DNA of 64,000 nucleotides from CAYWWM01 sp965198025 (GCA_965198025.1 OZ240237.1:558001-622000), one strand, 5' to 3'. Numbered from the stretch's first letter, positions 8,193-16,533 are shown. Program-made: numbers and translations. The notes: generated from the letters alone by a model not told the origin.

Positions 8193-8629
8193 CCAATGAA
8201 GACTTCGAACGAAGGATGGAATTCATCCTGGAGCAGCAGGGGCAGTTTGCCTCCGACATGCAACAGGTGCAGGAAGGCATACGCCAGTTGCAGGAATCCC
8301 AGGCACAAACGGAGCGCAACATCACCCGGACCGAACAGGTTGTCGCCCAGCTTGCCGACGTGACTCTGGAAACTCTGACTACGACCCTGGAGGGCTTTCG
8401 GGATGTGGACGCGAGGATTGAGGCGCTGGTGGAAGCCCAATCCCGGATGGAGGAGAACACGAATGCCAAGATCAATGCGCTGGTGGATTCCCAAATCAGG
8501 CTAGACGAAACCCTGTCCCGGCTTGCCGAGGGGCAGTCGCGCACCGAGGAGAGCCTCCGAAGGCTGAGCGATACGGTGGATCGTCATTTGCGCGAAGGGC
8601 GCAACGGAGGTTCTAAAGCGGACGCCTAG
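8189..8629 (+). CDS. Coiled-coil protein coupled to the HEPN-like gene
   Basis: 146 aa, almost wholly alpha-helical with heptad spacing (QQVQEGIRQLQESQAQTERN and later VEAQSRMEENTNAKINALVD), rich in Q/E/R/T, with no membrane segment. ATG 8189 follows GGAGGGAGG and overlaps the previous stop by four bases, so start and partner are well supported. Such proteins oligomerise; here it may scaffold or restrain the HEPN-like partner (inference). The gene ends in the 10-bp sequence that also ends lspA. Confidence 0.6.
   Translation: MTNEDFERRMEFILEQQGQFASDMQQVQEGIRQLQESQAQTERNITRTEQVVAQLADVTLETLTTTLEGFRDVDARIEALVEAQSRMEENTNAKINALVDSQIRLDETLSRLAEGQSRTEESLRRLSDTVDRHLREGRNGGSKADA
8620..8629. repeat. 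10-bp direct repeat bounding the lspA-lgt insert
   Basis: GGACGCCTAG at 8620-8629 is identical to the last ten bases of lspA (4658-4667). In both places it supplies the final Asp-Ala codons and stop. The pair brackets the whole 3.96-kb accessory insert. It could be a target duplication or attachment core, but ten bases ending in a stop codon could also be chance. Confidence 0.45.
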
Positions 8630-8652
8630 TCCCCAGCACAGAACGCCTCTCC

Positions 8653-9510
8653 ATGTTTCCACGACTCTTCACCTATGAATCGTTCGCGCTGCCGACCTAC
8701 GGCGTGCTGGTGGCGCTGGGCGTTGTGGCGGCGCTGGCCGTGATCGTGAAACTCGCGGGGCGCGAGGGTCTCGACAAGGATCAGATGTTCAACTTCGCGG
8801 TCTACCTGGCGCTGACGGGAATGATCGGGGCGAAGATTTTCCTGGTGGGGCAGGACTGGGACTACTACAGCGCGAACCCCCGGCAAATCTTGTCCTTCTC
8901 GGTGCTGCAGTCGGGCGGCATCTTCTTCGGCGGATTCCTGGCGGCGTTTGCCTTCGCCATTTTCTATATACGCCGGGCCAAGCTGCCGCTCCTGAAGGTG
9001 GCGGATTCCTTCATGCCGGGCATCGCCGTGGGACACGCCTTCGGGCGGCTGGGATGTTTCGCGGCGGGCTGCTGCTGGGGCGAACCGACGGCATTGGCCT
9101 GGGCCGTGACGTTCACCGATCCGCACGCGCACGAGGTGGTGGGCGTGCCGCTCGGCGTGGGCCTGCACCCGACGCAGCTCTACGAGTCCGCGGCGCTGTT
9201 TCTGACGTTCGCGTTCCTCTACCGGCTGCACGCGCGGAAACGGTTTGACGGGCAACTGCTGGGCTGGTATCTGGTGCTGTACCCTTCGGCGCGGTTCGGG
9301 ATCGAGTTCGTGCGCTACCACTCTGCGAACGCCTGGCTGTGGCAGGACCGGCTGTCGGACGCACAGGGAATCGCCCTGGCGCTGGCCGCTACGGGAGCGT
9401 GGCTGCTGTGGCTGAGCGCCTATAGCAAGCAACCGGCAGCCGCGACTCTGGCGACGGAGGCACATCGTGGCCCAGTCTCGCGACGGGCGGCAAAGCTTTC
9501 CCGCCGGTGA
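8653..9510 (+). CDS. lgt: Prolipoprotein diacylglyceryl transferase
   Basis: Transfers diacylglycerol from phosphatidylglycerol to the lipobox cysteine of prolipoproteins in the inner membrane, the step before LspA. 285 aa, about seven hydrophobic segments. The Lgt signature is clear: HAFGRLGCFAAGCCWG, then HPTQLYES and a C-terminal PSARFGIEFVRYH. The family's glycine-rich motif is present as QSGGIFFGGF. ATG 8653 has only a weak ribosome binding site. The 3' end overlaps the next gene by 44 bp. Together with lspA it makes a lipoprotein-maturation cluster split by accessory genes. Confidence 0.97.
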   Translation: MFPRLFTYESFALPTYGVLVALGVVAALAVIVKLAGREGLDKDQMFNFAVYLALTGMIGAKIFLVGQDWDYYSANPRQILSFSVLQSGGIFFGGFLAAFAFAIFYIRRAKLPLLKVADSFMPGIAVGHAFGRLGCFAAGCCWGEPTALAWAVTFTDPHAHEVVGVPLGVGLHPTQLYESAALFLTFAFLYRLHARKRFDGQLLGWYLVLYPSARFGIEFVRYHSANAWLWQDRLSDAQGIALALAATGAWLLWLSAYSKQPAAATLATEAHRGPVSRRAAKLSRR

Positions 9511-10507
9511 GAGCGACCGCAGGCAGCGCCTCGACGTGTTTCTGGCGGCGCGCGTGCCGTCGCTGACCCGCTCCCGCATCCAGCAACTGATCGAACAAGG
9601 CAAGGCCGGAATCGAAAGCGGTTCCGCATCCGTCAAGCCAAGCTACAAACTGCGGGGCGGGGAACGCGTGTGGATCGAGCCGGAGCCGCCGCCCCCGCTG
9701 CAGGCCGTGCCCGAGGCGATTCCTCTCGAAATCCTCTACGAAGACGAAGACGTGGCGGCGATCAACAAGCCCGCCGGAATGGTGGTCCACCTGGGAGCCG
9801 GCGTGCGAGGCGGCACGCTGGTGAACGCGCTGCTGCACCGCTGGGGAAGCCTTTCACGAACCGGGGGTGCATCGCGGCCGGGCATCGTGCACCGGCTCGA
9901 CCGCAACACGTCGGGCGTGCTGCTGGTGGCCAAGAACGACCTCGCGCACCAGGCGCTGGCGAAACAGTTCGCCGATCGCAGCGTCGAGAAGCTCTACACG
10001 GCGCTGGTGCACGGCAGGGTCGCGGCCGAGCGGGGAGAGATCGCACTCGCGATCGGGAGGGACCGTGTGCGGCGCCAGCGCATGACTACCCGGCGGCGGG
10101 CAGGGCCGGGGGTTCGGAGAGCGCTCAGCCGCTACCGCATCACCCGCAGGTATCGCGGCTTCACGCTGCTGGAAGTGGAAATCCTGACCGGGCGCACGCA
10201 TCAGGTGCGGGTGCATCTGGCGAGCCTGGGTCATCCCGTGGCGGGCGATACGCTGTACGGGGCGCCGGGGAAGCTGCCGAAAAGCCTGATCCCGGCGGCG
10301 GGGCCGACGCTGCCGCGACAGTTCCTACACGCGACGCGCATCGTGTTCCGGCATCCCAGCACAGGGAAGCCGGTGCGGGTTGAGGCGCCGATGCCGGACG
10401 AGCTGCAACGGTTTCTGGAGCGACTGCAGGAGGAAGAGCAGGAACCGAGGCGCCGCGCGGAATCTCCTATTGGTCCCGAGAAGCCAGGGACGAACGGATC
10501 ACAGTAA
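9467..10507 (+). CDS. rluD: RluA/RluD-family 23S rRNA pseudouridine synthase
   Basis: 346 aa. The N-terminus is an S4 RNA-binding domain (RLDVFLAARVPSLTRSRIQQ), followed by the RluA catalytic domain with HRLDRNTSGVLLVAKN, whose Asp is the nucleophile. GRTHQVRVHLASLGHPVAGD is the second family block. GTG 9467 is chosen because GGAGG sits six bases upstream, inside the end of lgt, indicating coupled translation. The lsp-rluD association is widespread in bacteria. Which uridines are modified cannot be told from sequence; the rluD symbol is the most likely family choice. Confidence 0.88.
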   Translation: MAQSRDGRQSFPAGESDRRQRLDVFLAARVPSLTRSRIQQLIEQGKAGIESGSASVKPSYKLRGGERVWIEPEPPPPLQAVPEAIPLEILYEDEDVAAINKPAGMVVHLGAGVRGGTLVNALLHRWGSLSRTGGASRPGIVHRLDRNTSGVLLVAKNDLAHQALAKQFADRSVEKLYTALVHGRVAAERGEIALAIGRDRVRRQRMTTRRRAGPGVRRALSRYRITRRYRGFTLLEVEILTGRTHQVRVHLASLGHPVAGDTLYGAPGKLPKSLIPAAGPTLPRQFLHATRIVFRHPSTGKPVRVEAPMPDELQRFLERLQEEEQEPRRRAESPIGPEKPGTNGSQ

Positions 10508-10562
10508 GGAAACCGCAATCCACAACATGAATCTCGACGCACCCATAGAAGAACTGACTATA

Positions 10563-10702
10563 GCCGACCGATGCCGGTCGCTACCTACAGGCCTAGCGGC
10601 CTGTAGGCGAAAAGGACAGGCCGGAGGCCTGCCGCTACCTGGGGACAGGCAAGAATGCCTGTCGCTACCTCCACCACGACAGGCCGGAATGCCTGCCGCT
10701 GC
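10563..10702. repeat. Cluster of five REP-like palindromes (family A)
   Basis: Five short palindromes fill the spacer: 10563-10584, 10585-10606 (CTACAGGCC, loop TAGC, GGCCTGTAG), 10615-10638, 10645-10668 and 10678-10702. Read on the minus strand most begin GTAG followed by a GC-rich hairpin, for example GTAGCGGCAGGCCTCCGG. A GTAG head plus hairpin is the hallmark of REP sequences mobilised by RAYT (TnpA-REP) enzymes. A sixth relative is at 46560-46583. No RAYT gene is in the window. Confidence 0.75.
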
Positions 10703-10732
10703 GTTTCCAATTGAAAGACTGCCGAAAACGGA

Positions 10733-10761
10733 TTGGTCTGGAGAGTCAGTCAGCGTATAAT
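10733..10761 (+). promoter_or_regulatory. Putative sigma-70 promoter of the VWFA gene
   Basis: TTGGTC (10733-10738) and TATAAT (10756-10761) are separated by 17 bp and end 20 bp before ATG 10782. AAGAGGA follows as a ribosome binding site. The promoter lies directly after the REP cluster, which separates this gene from the lgt-rluD unit. Confidence 0.6.
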
Positions 10762-10781
10762 CAGGCAAGAGGAAAATCATA

Positions 10782-11762
10782 ATGCATAGATTCTGGCTAG
10801 TCCTATCTCTATTGGTTGCCGGCGGGCTATCGCTTTCGGCCCAGGAGAACCAACCGGGCGGGGAAGGCGACGTGCAGCAGAGCGAAGGGCCGCCGATCCG
10901 CGTGGTGGTAGAAGAGGTGACGGTGCCGTTCATCGTCACGGACAACCGGAACCGGATTCTTACGGAGCTGAGTCAGGAAGACTTCAAAGTCTACGAGGAA
11001 GAGCAGGAGCAGCGAATCACGGCGTTTACCCAGGAGACGGGCGTGCCACTGCGGGTCGGTCTGATGGTCGACACCAGCAACAGCATCCGGGACCGCTTCG
11101 CGTTCGAGCAGCGGGCGGCGGCGGACTTCCTGCGGTCCCTGCTGCGGCCGGAGATCGATCGCGCGTTCCTGGCGAGCTTCGACAGCATGGCCGAGCTGGT
11201 GCAGGACTTCACGGGAGACCTCGACGAACTCGTCTCCGCAATCGAGTCGCTGCGGGCGGGCGGCGGGACGGCGCTCTACGACGCCATCTTCTACGGGAGC
11301 CGGGACCGGCTGCTGGAAGGCGCGCCCGACCTGGGCAGCTACCGGCGGGCAATGGTGGTGCTGAGCGACGGCGAGGACAACCAGAGCCGCTACAGCCGGC
11401 TGCAGGCGCTCGAAGTGGCGCAGCGCGCCGAGGTGATCATCTATACCATCAGCACCAACATCCGCGGGGTGCGGATGCCCGGCGACCGGGTGCTGCAGCT
11501 GTTCGCTGAAGAAACCGGCGGCCGCTACTTCCAGCCGTTCAACATGTCGGACCTCGACGTGGCGTTCGAGGCGATCAACACAGAGCTCCGCAGCCAATAC
11601 AGCATCTCCTACCAGCCGACAAGCCCACGCGACGGAAAGTATCACGAAATCGAGATCGTTCCGCAGCGGCGCGGCATGCGCGTGCGCGCCCGCAAGGGGT
11701 ACTTCGCCACGGAGCCACCCGGATTCATTCCCGAACGACCAACCGGACTGGAAACCCGCTAG
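10782..11762 (+). CDS. Secreted acidobacterial VWFA-related domain protein
   Basis: 326 aa with a signal peptide (FWLVLSLLVAGGLSLSAQ). A short beta domain (FIVTDNRNRILTELSQEDFK, about res 50-69) precedes a von Willebrand A domain (res 92-250) with a MIDAS motif DTSNS (97-101) and VVLSDGEDNQ. This architecture is the 'VWFA-related Acidobacteria' family, present in many copies in those genomes. The role is unknown; VWA domains bind metal and protein ligands. It is a monocistronic gene with its own promoter. Confidence 0.88.
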   Translation: MHRFWLVLSLLVAGGLSLSAQENQPGGEGDVQQSEGPPIRVVVEEVTVPFIVTDNRNRILTELSQEDFKVYEEEQEQRITAFTQETGVPLRVGLMVDTSNSIRDRFAFEQRAAADFLRSLLRPEIDRAFLASFDSMAELVQDFTGDLDELVSAIESLRAGGGTALYDAIFYGSRDRLLEGAPDLGSYRRAMVVLSDGEDNQSRYSRLQALEVAQRAEVIIYTISTNIRGVRMPGDRVLQLFAEETGGRYFQPFNMSDLDVAFEAINTELRSQYSISYQPTSPRDGKYHEIEIVPQRRGMRVRARKGYFATEPPGFIPERPTGLETR

Positions 11763-11901
11763 GCCGCTTTGAGCCACCGAGCCGCGAAACGTTCCCGCAG
11801 TCTCTCTCATATTTTTTCCGGCCAGCACAGGAAACGTGCCGCATCTTGGCGGACATTGCGCGCAGTTTTCGGCTCCAGTAGACTGAAACGAGCGAGGCCG
11901 C

Positions 11902-12813
11902 ATGCACGTTCACGACATCAAAACCGGGGCGGTACTGAAGTGGTCAGTGGTCGTGATGCTGGCCCTGGCGCTGGGCGAGGCCGTGGCGGGTTACCTGTCC
12001 GGGTCGCTGGCGCTCATCAGCGACGCGGGGCACAATTTTACCGACTCGCTGGCTCTCATCCTGGCGTGGTTCGCCTTCTATGTGCAGTCGAAGCCGCCGA
12101 CCCAGAGCAAGACCTACGGCTACCACCGGGCCGGCGTGCTGGCGGCGTTCGTGAACGTGCTGCTGCTGGTGGTGCTGGCGGGGTACGTGTTCTACGAGGC
12201 CTACCAGCGGCTGATGTCGCCGCGCGCGGTCAACGCAGAGTGGATGATGGTGGTGGGCAGCATCGGGTTCCTGGCGGACGCCGCGGTCTCGGTGGCGCTG
12301 TTGCGGCAGGCGCGGGGCGACCTGAACCTGCACACGGCGTTCGTGCACACCGCGGCGGACGCGGTCTCGACGGCGAGTATCGTGCTCGGCGGGTGGCTGA
12401 TCGCGCGCACCGGAATCCAGCAGATTGACGCCATCATCAGCTTCCTGATCGGTGGACTGATCTTATGGTCGAGCATCGGGATCATGCGCGAGACGCTGAA
12501 CATTCTGCTCGAAGGCACACCGCGCGGCGTGCAGCTCGACGCCGTGGTCGCGTCGCTGCTGCGGATCGAAGGGGTCGAAGAGGTCCATGACGTTCATATC
12601 TGGAGCCTGGGCTCGCACAACCACGCCATGAGCGGGCACGTGGGCATCGCGAATATTCCGCCGTCCGAGAGCAATGAAATCCTGCGCCGCATCCACGCCG
12701 CGCTCGACGAGGAGTACCACATCAGTCATACGACCATCCAGTTCGAGCATGCGGCGTGCGAACCCAACCAGAAGTGCTATATGCCGGAAGAACTGACCCA
12801 CCGGAGCCATTAG
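11902..12813 (+). CDS. CDF-family cation efflux transporter (CzcD/ZitB-like)
   Basis: 303 aa. Exports Zn2+ or related divalent cations in exchange for protons across the inner membrane. Six hydrophobic segments; the metal-site signatures are LISDAGHNFTDSLALILAWF (TM2) and HTAADAVST (TM5). A cytoplasmic C-terminal domain (res 205-290) carries HDVHIWSLGSHNHAMSGHV, typical of CDF dimers. The N-terminus is short with MHVHD. A C-terminal CEPNQKCY motif may add metal binding. It sits 12 bp upstream of mutS2. Confidence 0.92.
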   Translation: MHVHDIKTGAVLKWSVVVMLALALGEAVAGYLSGSLALISDAGHNFTDSLALILAWFAFYVQSKPPTQSKTYGYHRAGVLAAFVNVLLLVVLAGYVFYEAYQRLMSPRAVNAEWMMVVGSIGFLADAAVSVALLRQARGDLNLHTAFVHTAADAVSTASIVLGGWLIARTGIQQIDAIISFLIGGLILWSSIGIMRETLNILLEGTPRGVQLDAVVASLLRIEGVEEVHDVHIWSLGSHNHAMSGHVGIANIPPSESNEILRRIHAALDEEYHISHTTIQFEHAACEPNQKCYMPEELTHRSH

Positions 12814-12825
12814 GCGGTTCCTCCC

Positions 12826-15276
12826 ATGCTTCCCGATACGCTCAAACAGCTGGAATTCGACAAGGTACTGGAGCTGCTGCGGGGCTACTGCGGCTGCCCG
12901 CTGGGGGAGGCCAGGGTCGTGGCTCTCGAGCCCGCAGAGGAAGGAAGCCTCCCGGTCGCACGGCTGCGGCTGGCGGCTGAGGCGCGCGATTATCTGAAGG
13001 TGATCCGGGGAGCAGACAGCGCTGCGGCGGGGATTCTGCCGGTGCGATTCTCCGGGTTCACCGATTCCACGGAAGTTCTCGACAAACTCGGGGTCGAGGG
13101 AACGACGCTCGAAAGCGGGGAGATCGTCGAACTGCTCACGCTGGCCGACCTGGCCACCGACGTCCGCAGCACGCTGGTTTCGGCGCGGAGGCGGTTTCCG
13201 CACCTGGCGCGGGAGGCAGACCGGATCGCCGATTTTCACGACCTGCTGCGCGAGTTGCGCGGGAAAATCCTTCCATCGGGGGAACTCGACGACAACGCCA
13301 GCCCGGAGCTGAAGCGTATCCGCCGTGAGATCGAGAAGCAGCGCGCGGTGATCCTGGCGTCGCTGCGCAAATTCCTGCAGAGCCGGTCGGGAGAAGGCGA
13401 AGCGCGCGAGGAGATCATCACGATTCGCGGCGACCGCTTCGTGACGCCGGTCCGGGCGCAGCGCAAGGGGCAGCTGCGCGGCGTGGTTCACGGGTCAAGC
13501 TCCAGCGGACAGACCGTCTACGTGGAGCCGCTCGAAACCATCGAGATGAACAACGATCTGGTCCGTCTGCGCGAGGAAGAGAACCGTGAGATTCACCGCA
13601 TCCTGCACGAAATGACGGGGCGCCTGCGGCGGCAGTGCAACGGCTTGCGCGAGACGACCGAACAGATCGGGAAGCTCGACCTGGCGTTTGCGTGCGGGAA
13701 ATACGCGCTCGAGTACAACTGCGTGATGCCGCGGTTCGGAGCGTCGCCCGGGGCGCGGCTGGCGCTCGAAGACGTCCGGCATCCGCTGTTGGAAGCCTTG
13801 CTGCGCCGGAAAGGCGGCGCGGCCGTCCCGTTCTCGCTGACGCTCGAAGACGATGTCCGCGTGCTAGTCATCAGCGGCCCGAATACCGGCGGGAAGACGG
13901 TGGCGCTCAAGACCTGCGGCCTGCTGGCGCTGATGGCCCAGACGGGCTTGCCGGTTCCGGCGGCGTCAGCGGAGTTCCCGTTCTTCGACTGTGTGCTCGC
14001 CGACATCGGCGACTACCAGTCGATTCAGGAAAGCTTGAGCACGTTCTCAGCGCATCTGGTGAATATTGCGTCCATGCTCGAAGCCGCAACCGGACGGTCG
14101 CTGATCCTGCTGGACGAGCTGGGCAGCGCGACCGACCCGGAGGAGGCGGGCGCGCTCGGTGTGGCGATCGTGGACCGCTTCCGGTCGGCGGGGGCATTCA
14201 CCATCGCTTCTACGCACCACCTGGCCTTGAAGGCTTACGCGATGAACACCGAGAGCGTGCGGAGCGCCAACATGGGGTTCGACGAGCAAACGCTGGCGCC
14301 GACGTACCGGCTGGAAGTCGGCTGGCCGGGCAAGTCGAGCGGCCTGGCCATTGCGGAACGGCTCGGCATGCCAAGGGAAGTATTGGAGCGCGCGCGGTCG
14401 GCGCTGAGCGAGGGGCATCAGAATGTCGAGCGGTTCCTGGCGCGGCTGCGCGAAGAAGACGCTGCGGCGCGGCGGTTGCGCGTTGCGATGGAAGCGCAAG
14501 AGGCGATGCTCGACGTGCGCGAGCGCGAATGGAACGAGTCACAGCAGAAGCGCGAAGCCGACCGGGCGGCTGCGTGGGAGCGGCGGCTGGAAGCATTGTG
14601 GCAGGCGTTCGAGACGCAAGCCGACACGCGGCTGCGGGAGTTGAGCGCCCGCGCCGGGAAGGCGGCTCGGGCGCGTGACCCGAGACAGGAGGCGGCGCGC
14701 GTCGCGTCCAAACTCCGCAAGGACGCGCGAGAGGAAGTGCGAACCACGCTGCTGGGCCATTGGGCGGGAGAGCCCGAGGCGGGCACTCCGGATGCCGCTT
14801 CCGATACGGGTGCGGTTCTCGACCCACGGGCGGGTGACCGGGTGCGCTTGCGGAGCTTCGGGGCGCAGGGAATCGTGCGCGGCCGTTCGGGCAATTGGGT
14901 GGAAGTCGAGGTCGGGAACGTGCGGACCAAGGTTCCGCTGCAAGACGTTGCCGAAGTGACCGCCGCGCGGGATGCTGCTCCGGCGGCCTCCAGGATCAAC
15001 GTGCGCATCGAGCGCGCAGAGACGGGCGGAGCGTTCCTCGAAATCAACGTCATCGGCGAAACGGCGGACGAGGCGCTACGGCGCGTGGATAAGTTTCTCG
15101 ACAACGCCTTCCTGGCACAGACAGCGCGCGTGCGCGTGGTGCACGGAAGCGGCAAAGGCATTCTGCGCAAAGCGCTGGCGGAGCTGTTCACCGAGCATCC
15201 GCACGTCGAGAAGTTCTTCCAGGCCCCGCAGGACGAAGGGGGAGGCGGGGCGACGATTGTGGAATTAAAGGTATGA
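12826..15276 (+). CDS. mutS2: MutS2 / RqcU family ATPase-endonuclease
   Basis: 816 aa, near the usual length. After the N-terminal MutS-like core the ATPase has Walker A SGPNTGGKT (near res 348-356), QSLSTFSAHL, and Walker B LILLDELGSATDPEE (near 425). A long charged coiled coil follows (res 530-640), then a KOW-like region (GDRVRLRSFGAQGIV), and a C-terminal Smr domain with HGSGKGILRKAL (near 770). MutS2 limits homologous recombination and in Bacillus also splits collided ribosomes. The start follows a weak ribosome binding site 12 bp after the CDF gene, so the two are probably co-transcribed. Confidence 0.95.
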   Translation: MLPDTLKQLEFDKVLELLRGYCGCPLGEARVVALEPAEEGSLPVARLRLAAEARDYLKVIRGADSAAAGILPVRFSGFTDSTEVLDKLGVEGTTLESGEIVELLTLADLATDVRSTLVSARRRFPHLAREADRIADFHDLLRELRGKILPSGELDDNASPELKRIRREIEKQRAVILASLRKFLQSRSGEGEAREEIITIRGDRFVTPVRAQRKGQLRGVVHGSSSSGQTVYVEPLETIEMNNDLVRLREEENREIHRILHEMTGRLRRQCNGLRETTEQIGKLDLAFACGKYALEYNCVMPRFGASPGARLALEDVRHPLLEALLRRKGGAAVPFSLTLEDDVRVLVISGPNTGGKTVALKTCGLLALMAQTGLPVPAASAEFPFFDCVLADIGDYQSIQESLSTFSAHLVNIASMLEAATGRSLILLDELGSATDPEEAGALGVAIVDRFRSAGAFTIASTHHLALKAYAMNTESVRSANMGFDEQTLAPTYRLEVGWPGKSSGLAIAERLGMPREVLERARSALSEGHQNVERFLARLREEDAAARRLRVAMEAQEAMLDVREREWNESQQKREADRAAAWERRLEALWQAFETQADTRLRELSARAGKAARARDPRQEAARVASKLRKDAREEVRTTLLGHWAGEPEAGTPDAASDTGAVLDPRAGDRVRLRSFGAQGIVRGRSGNWVEVEVGNVRTKVPLQDVAEVTAARDAAPAASRINVRIERAETGGAFLEINVIGETADEALRRVDKFLDNAFLAQTARVRVVHGSGKGILRKALAELFTEHPHVEKFFQAPQDEGGGGATIVELKV

Positions 15277-15440
15277 TCCGGGCCGCGACTGTGAAGGAGC
15301 GGTGGTTCGAATCTGAGCCATGCAAGAATCCGATCCCCGACCGCAAGAGGAGCCGGCATGAGGCGAGGGAGCGAAGGCGAATTGGTTGGTGTATGATCGG
15401 TACTGGGTGACAGCAGTTCGGGTCGTCCCCCCAGATCAAG

Positions 15441-15694
15441 ATGAAAGCCATCCGTCTCACTTCTCATGCGGTGGAGCAGTGCGCCGAGCGGGGCGCCACT
15501 GAAAGCGAGGCAAGGGAGACCGTTGAGAAGGGTGTTCGGGAGCCTGCGAACACGGACGATTTCTGTATCGCCACAACTTCCAGTATCGTGCTCAATGGCA
15601 GGGAAAATTCTACGCCATCAAGCAGGTTGCCCCAGTCGTTGTCGAAACGGAAAGTGAGATGGTGGTGGTGACGGTGTACACGTTCTATTTTTGA
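15441..15694 (+). pseudogene. DUF4258-like gene split by a frameshift
   Basis: Frame 1 from ATG 15441 gives MKAIRLTSHAVEQCAERGAT and ESEARETVEKG, the typical start of DUF4258 proteins. The rest of the domain (GRFLYRHNFQYRAQWQGKFY, then AIKQVAPVVVETESEMVVVT and VYTFYF) is in another frame that opens near 15554 and ends at TGA 15694. One indel between about 15520 and 15553 would restore an 85-residue protein. It is followed 12 bp later by a DUF2283 gene; the two families are often adjacent in toxin-antitoxin-like pairs. It may be real decay or a sequencing error. Confidence 0.7.
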
Positions 15695-15706
15695 AAGGAA
15701 ACGCCG

Positions 15707-15940
15707 ATGCGGATCAGCTATGACAGCGAAGTGGACGCACTTTACATACGGCTCCTGGAAGGCGAGCATCAATGCAGAACCTTGCGCCTGACGGACGAAA
15801 TTAGCCTGAATATCGGCGAAGGCGAAACACTGGTGGGTATCGAGGTTCTGGATGCAAAGGAAGTGCTGGGGCAAGGGAACCTTCCGGTTGTTGTCCTTGA
15901 AAACCTGGAGGCTACTGAAGCCTCGACGCGGAGCGGGTAG
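15707..15940 (+). CDS. DUF2283 family protein
   Basis: 77 aa beginning MRISYDSEVDALYIRLLEGE, the standard DUF2283 opening, followed by NIGEGETLVGIEVLDAKEV. GAAAGGAAACGCCG precedes ATG 15707. DUF2283 proteins are small beta-rich proteins of unknown function commonly next to DUF4258 genes and suspected to be antitoxin-like. The stop codon TAG is part of the GTAG head of a REP-like palindrome. Confidence 0.8.
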   Translation: MRISYDSEVDALYIRLLEGEHQCRTLRLTDEISLNIGEGETLVGIEVLDAKEVLGQGNLPVVVLENLEATEASTRSG

Positions 15941-15974
15941 CCACGGCACGCTTTCTGTGCCGTAGATTGTCAAT
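15937..15974. repeat. Solo REP-like palindrome (family B)
   Basis: GTAG followed by CCACGGCACG, loop CTTTC, TGTGCCGTAG and ATTGTC. It closely matches the 38-bp unit tandemly repeated at 46081-46270. It overlaps the 3' end of the DUF2283 gene and supplies its stop codon. Confidence 0.75.
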
Positions 15975-16041
15975 CCGAGCCGCGACCGGGAGGGAACGGT
16001 TTCGTAACCGCGAAGAATCGTGACTCGACTGGGTGTGGGAG

Positions 16042-16284
16042 ATGCTTACCAAATACATTCAAGCGGCCATGCGGAAAGCAAGGTACAAAATTCTGCCGGA
16101 TGACGGTAGTTTCTACGGCGAGATTCCTGGCTTTCAGGGCGTTTATGCGAACGCCGACCAACTCGAGAAATGCCGAGAGGAATTGGAGGAGGTATTGGAG
16201 GAGTGGATCGTATTGCGTATCTCTCGCAGTTTGCCTCTTCCTGCCCTCGAAGGAATTGACTTGACCATTAGAGAGATGGCTTAA
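16042..16284 (+). CDS. hicB: HicB-family antitoxin
   Basis: 80 aa from ATG 16042 (GTG 16033 also possible). The HicB partial RNase-H-like fold is seen in YKILPDDGSFYGEIPGFQGV, then YANADQLEKCREELEEVLEE and LPLPALEGI. It neutralises HicA by covering its active site. It has no added DNA-binding domain, so autoregulation would need the complex. Its TAA stop overlaps the hicA ATG by one base (TAATG), the arrangement expected for the pair, here in hicB-hicA order. Confidence 0.85.
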   Translation: MLTKYIQAAMRKARYKILPDDGSFYGEIPGFQGVYANADQLEKCREELEEVLEEWIVLRISRSLPLPALEGIDLTIREMA

Positions 16285-16502
16285 TGCCTCCCTTTGGTCC
16301 AATCAAACGGCGGGATTTGATTCGCTTTCTGAAACGGCTTGGTTTTGAAGGCCCTTTCTCCGGCGGAAAACATCAGTTTCTGGTCAGAGAGGATACTACC
16401 CTACGAGTGCCGAATCCTCATCGTAGCGATATCGGAGTCGGCCTCCTCGCTCGCATTCTGCAGCAGGCGGGAATTAGCAGGGATGAATGGGAAAAGTTGT
16501 AG
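16284..16502 (+). CDS. hicA: HicA-family mRNA interferase toxin
   Basis: 72 aa. It has the dsRBD-like HicA fold: KRRDLIRFLKRLGFEG, GGKHQFLV with the catalytic His, and the closing ILQQAGISRDEWEKL. HicA cuts mRNA and arrests growth when HicB is degraded. The usual residue before the His is retained (GGKH), so the toxin looks intact. dnaG starts 31 bp downstream; the pair has been placed between mutS2 and the replication/transcription genes. Confidence 0.87.
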   Translation: MPPFGPIKRRDLIRFLKRLGFEGPFSGGKHQFLVREDTTLRVPNPHRSDIGVGLLARILQQAGISRDEWEKL

Positions 16503-16533
16503 GTCTGCTGCTGCCTGGTCCGGATGAGAGCAT

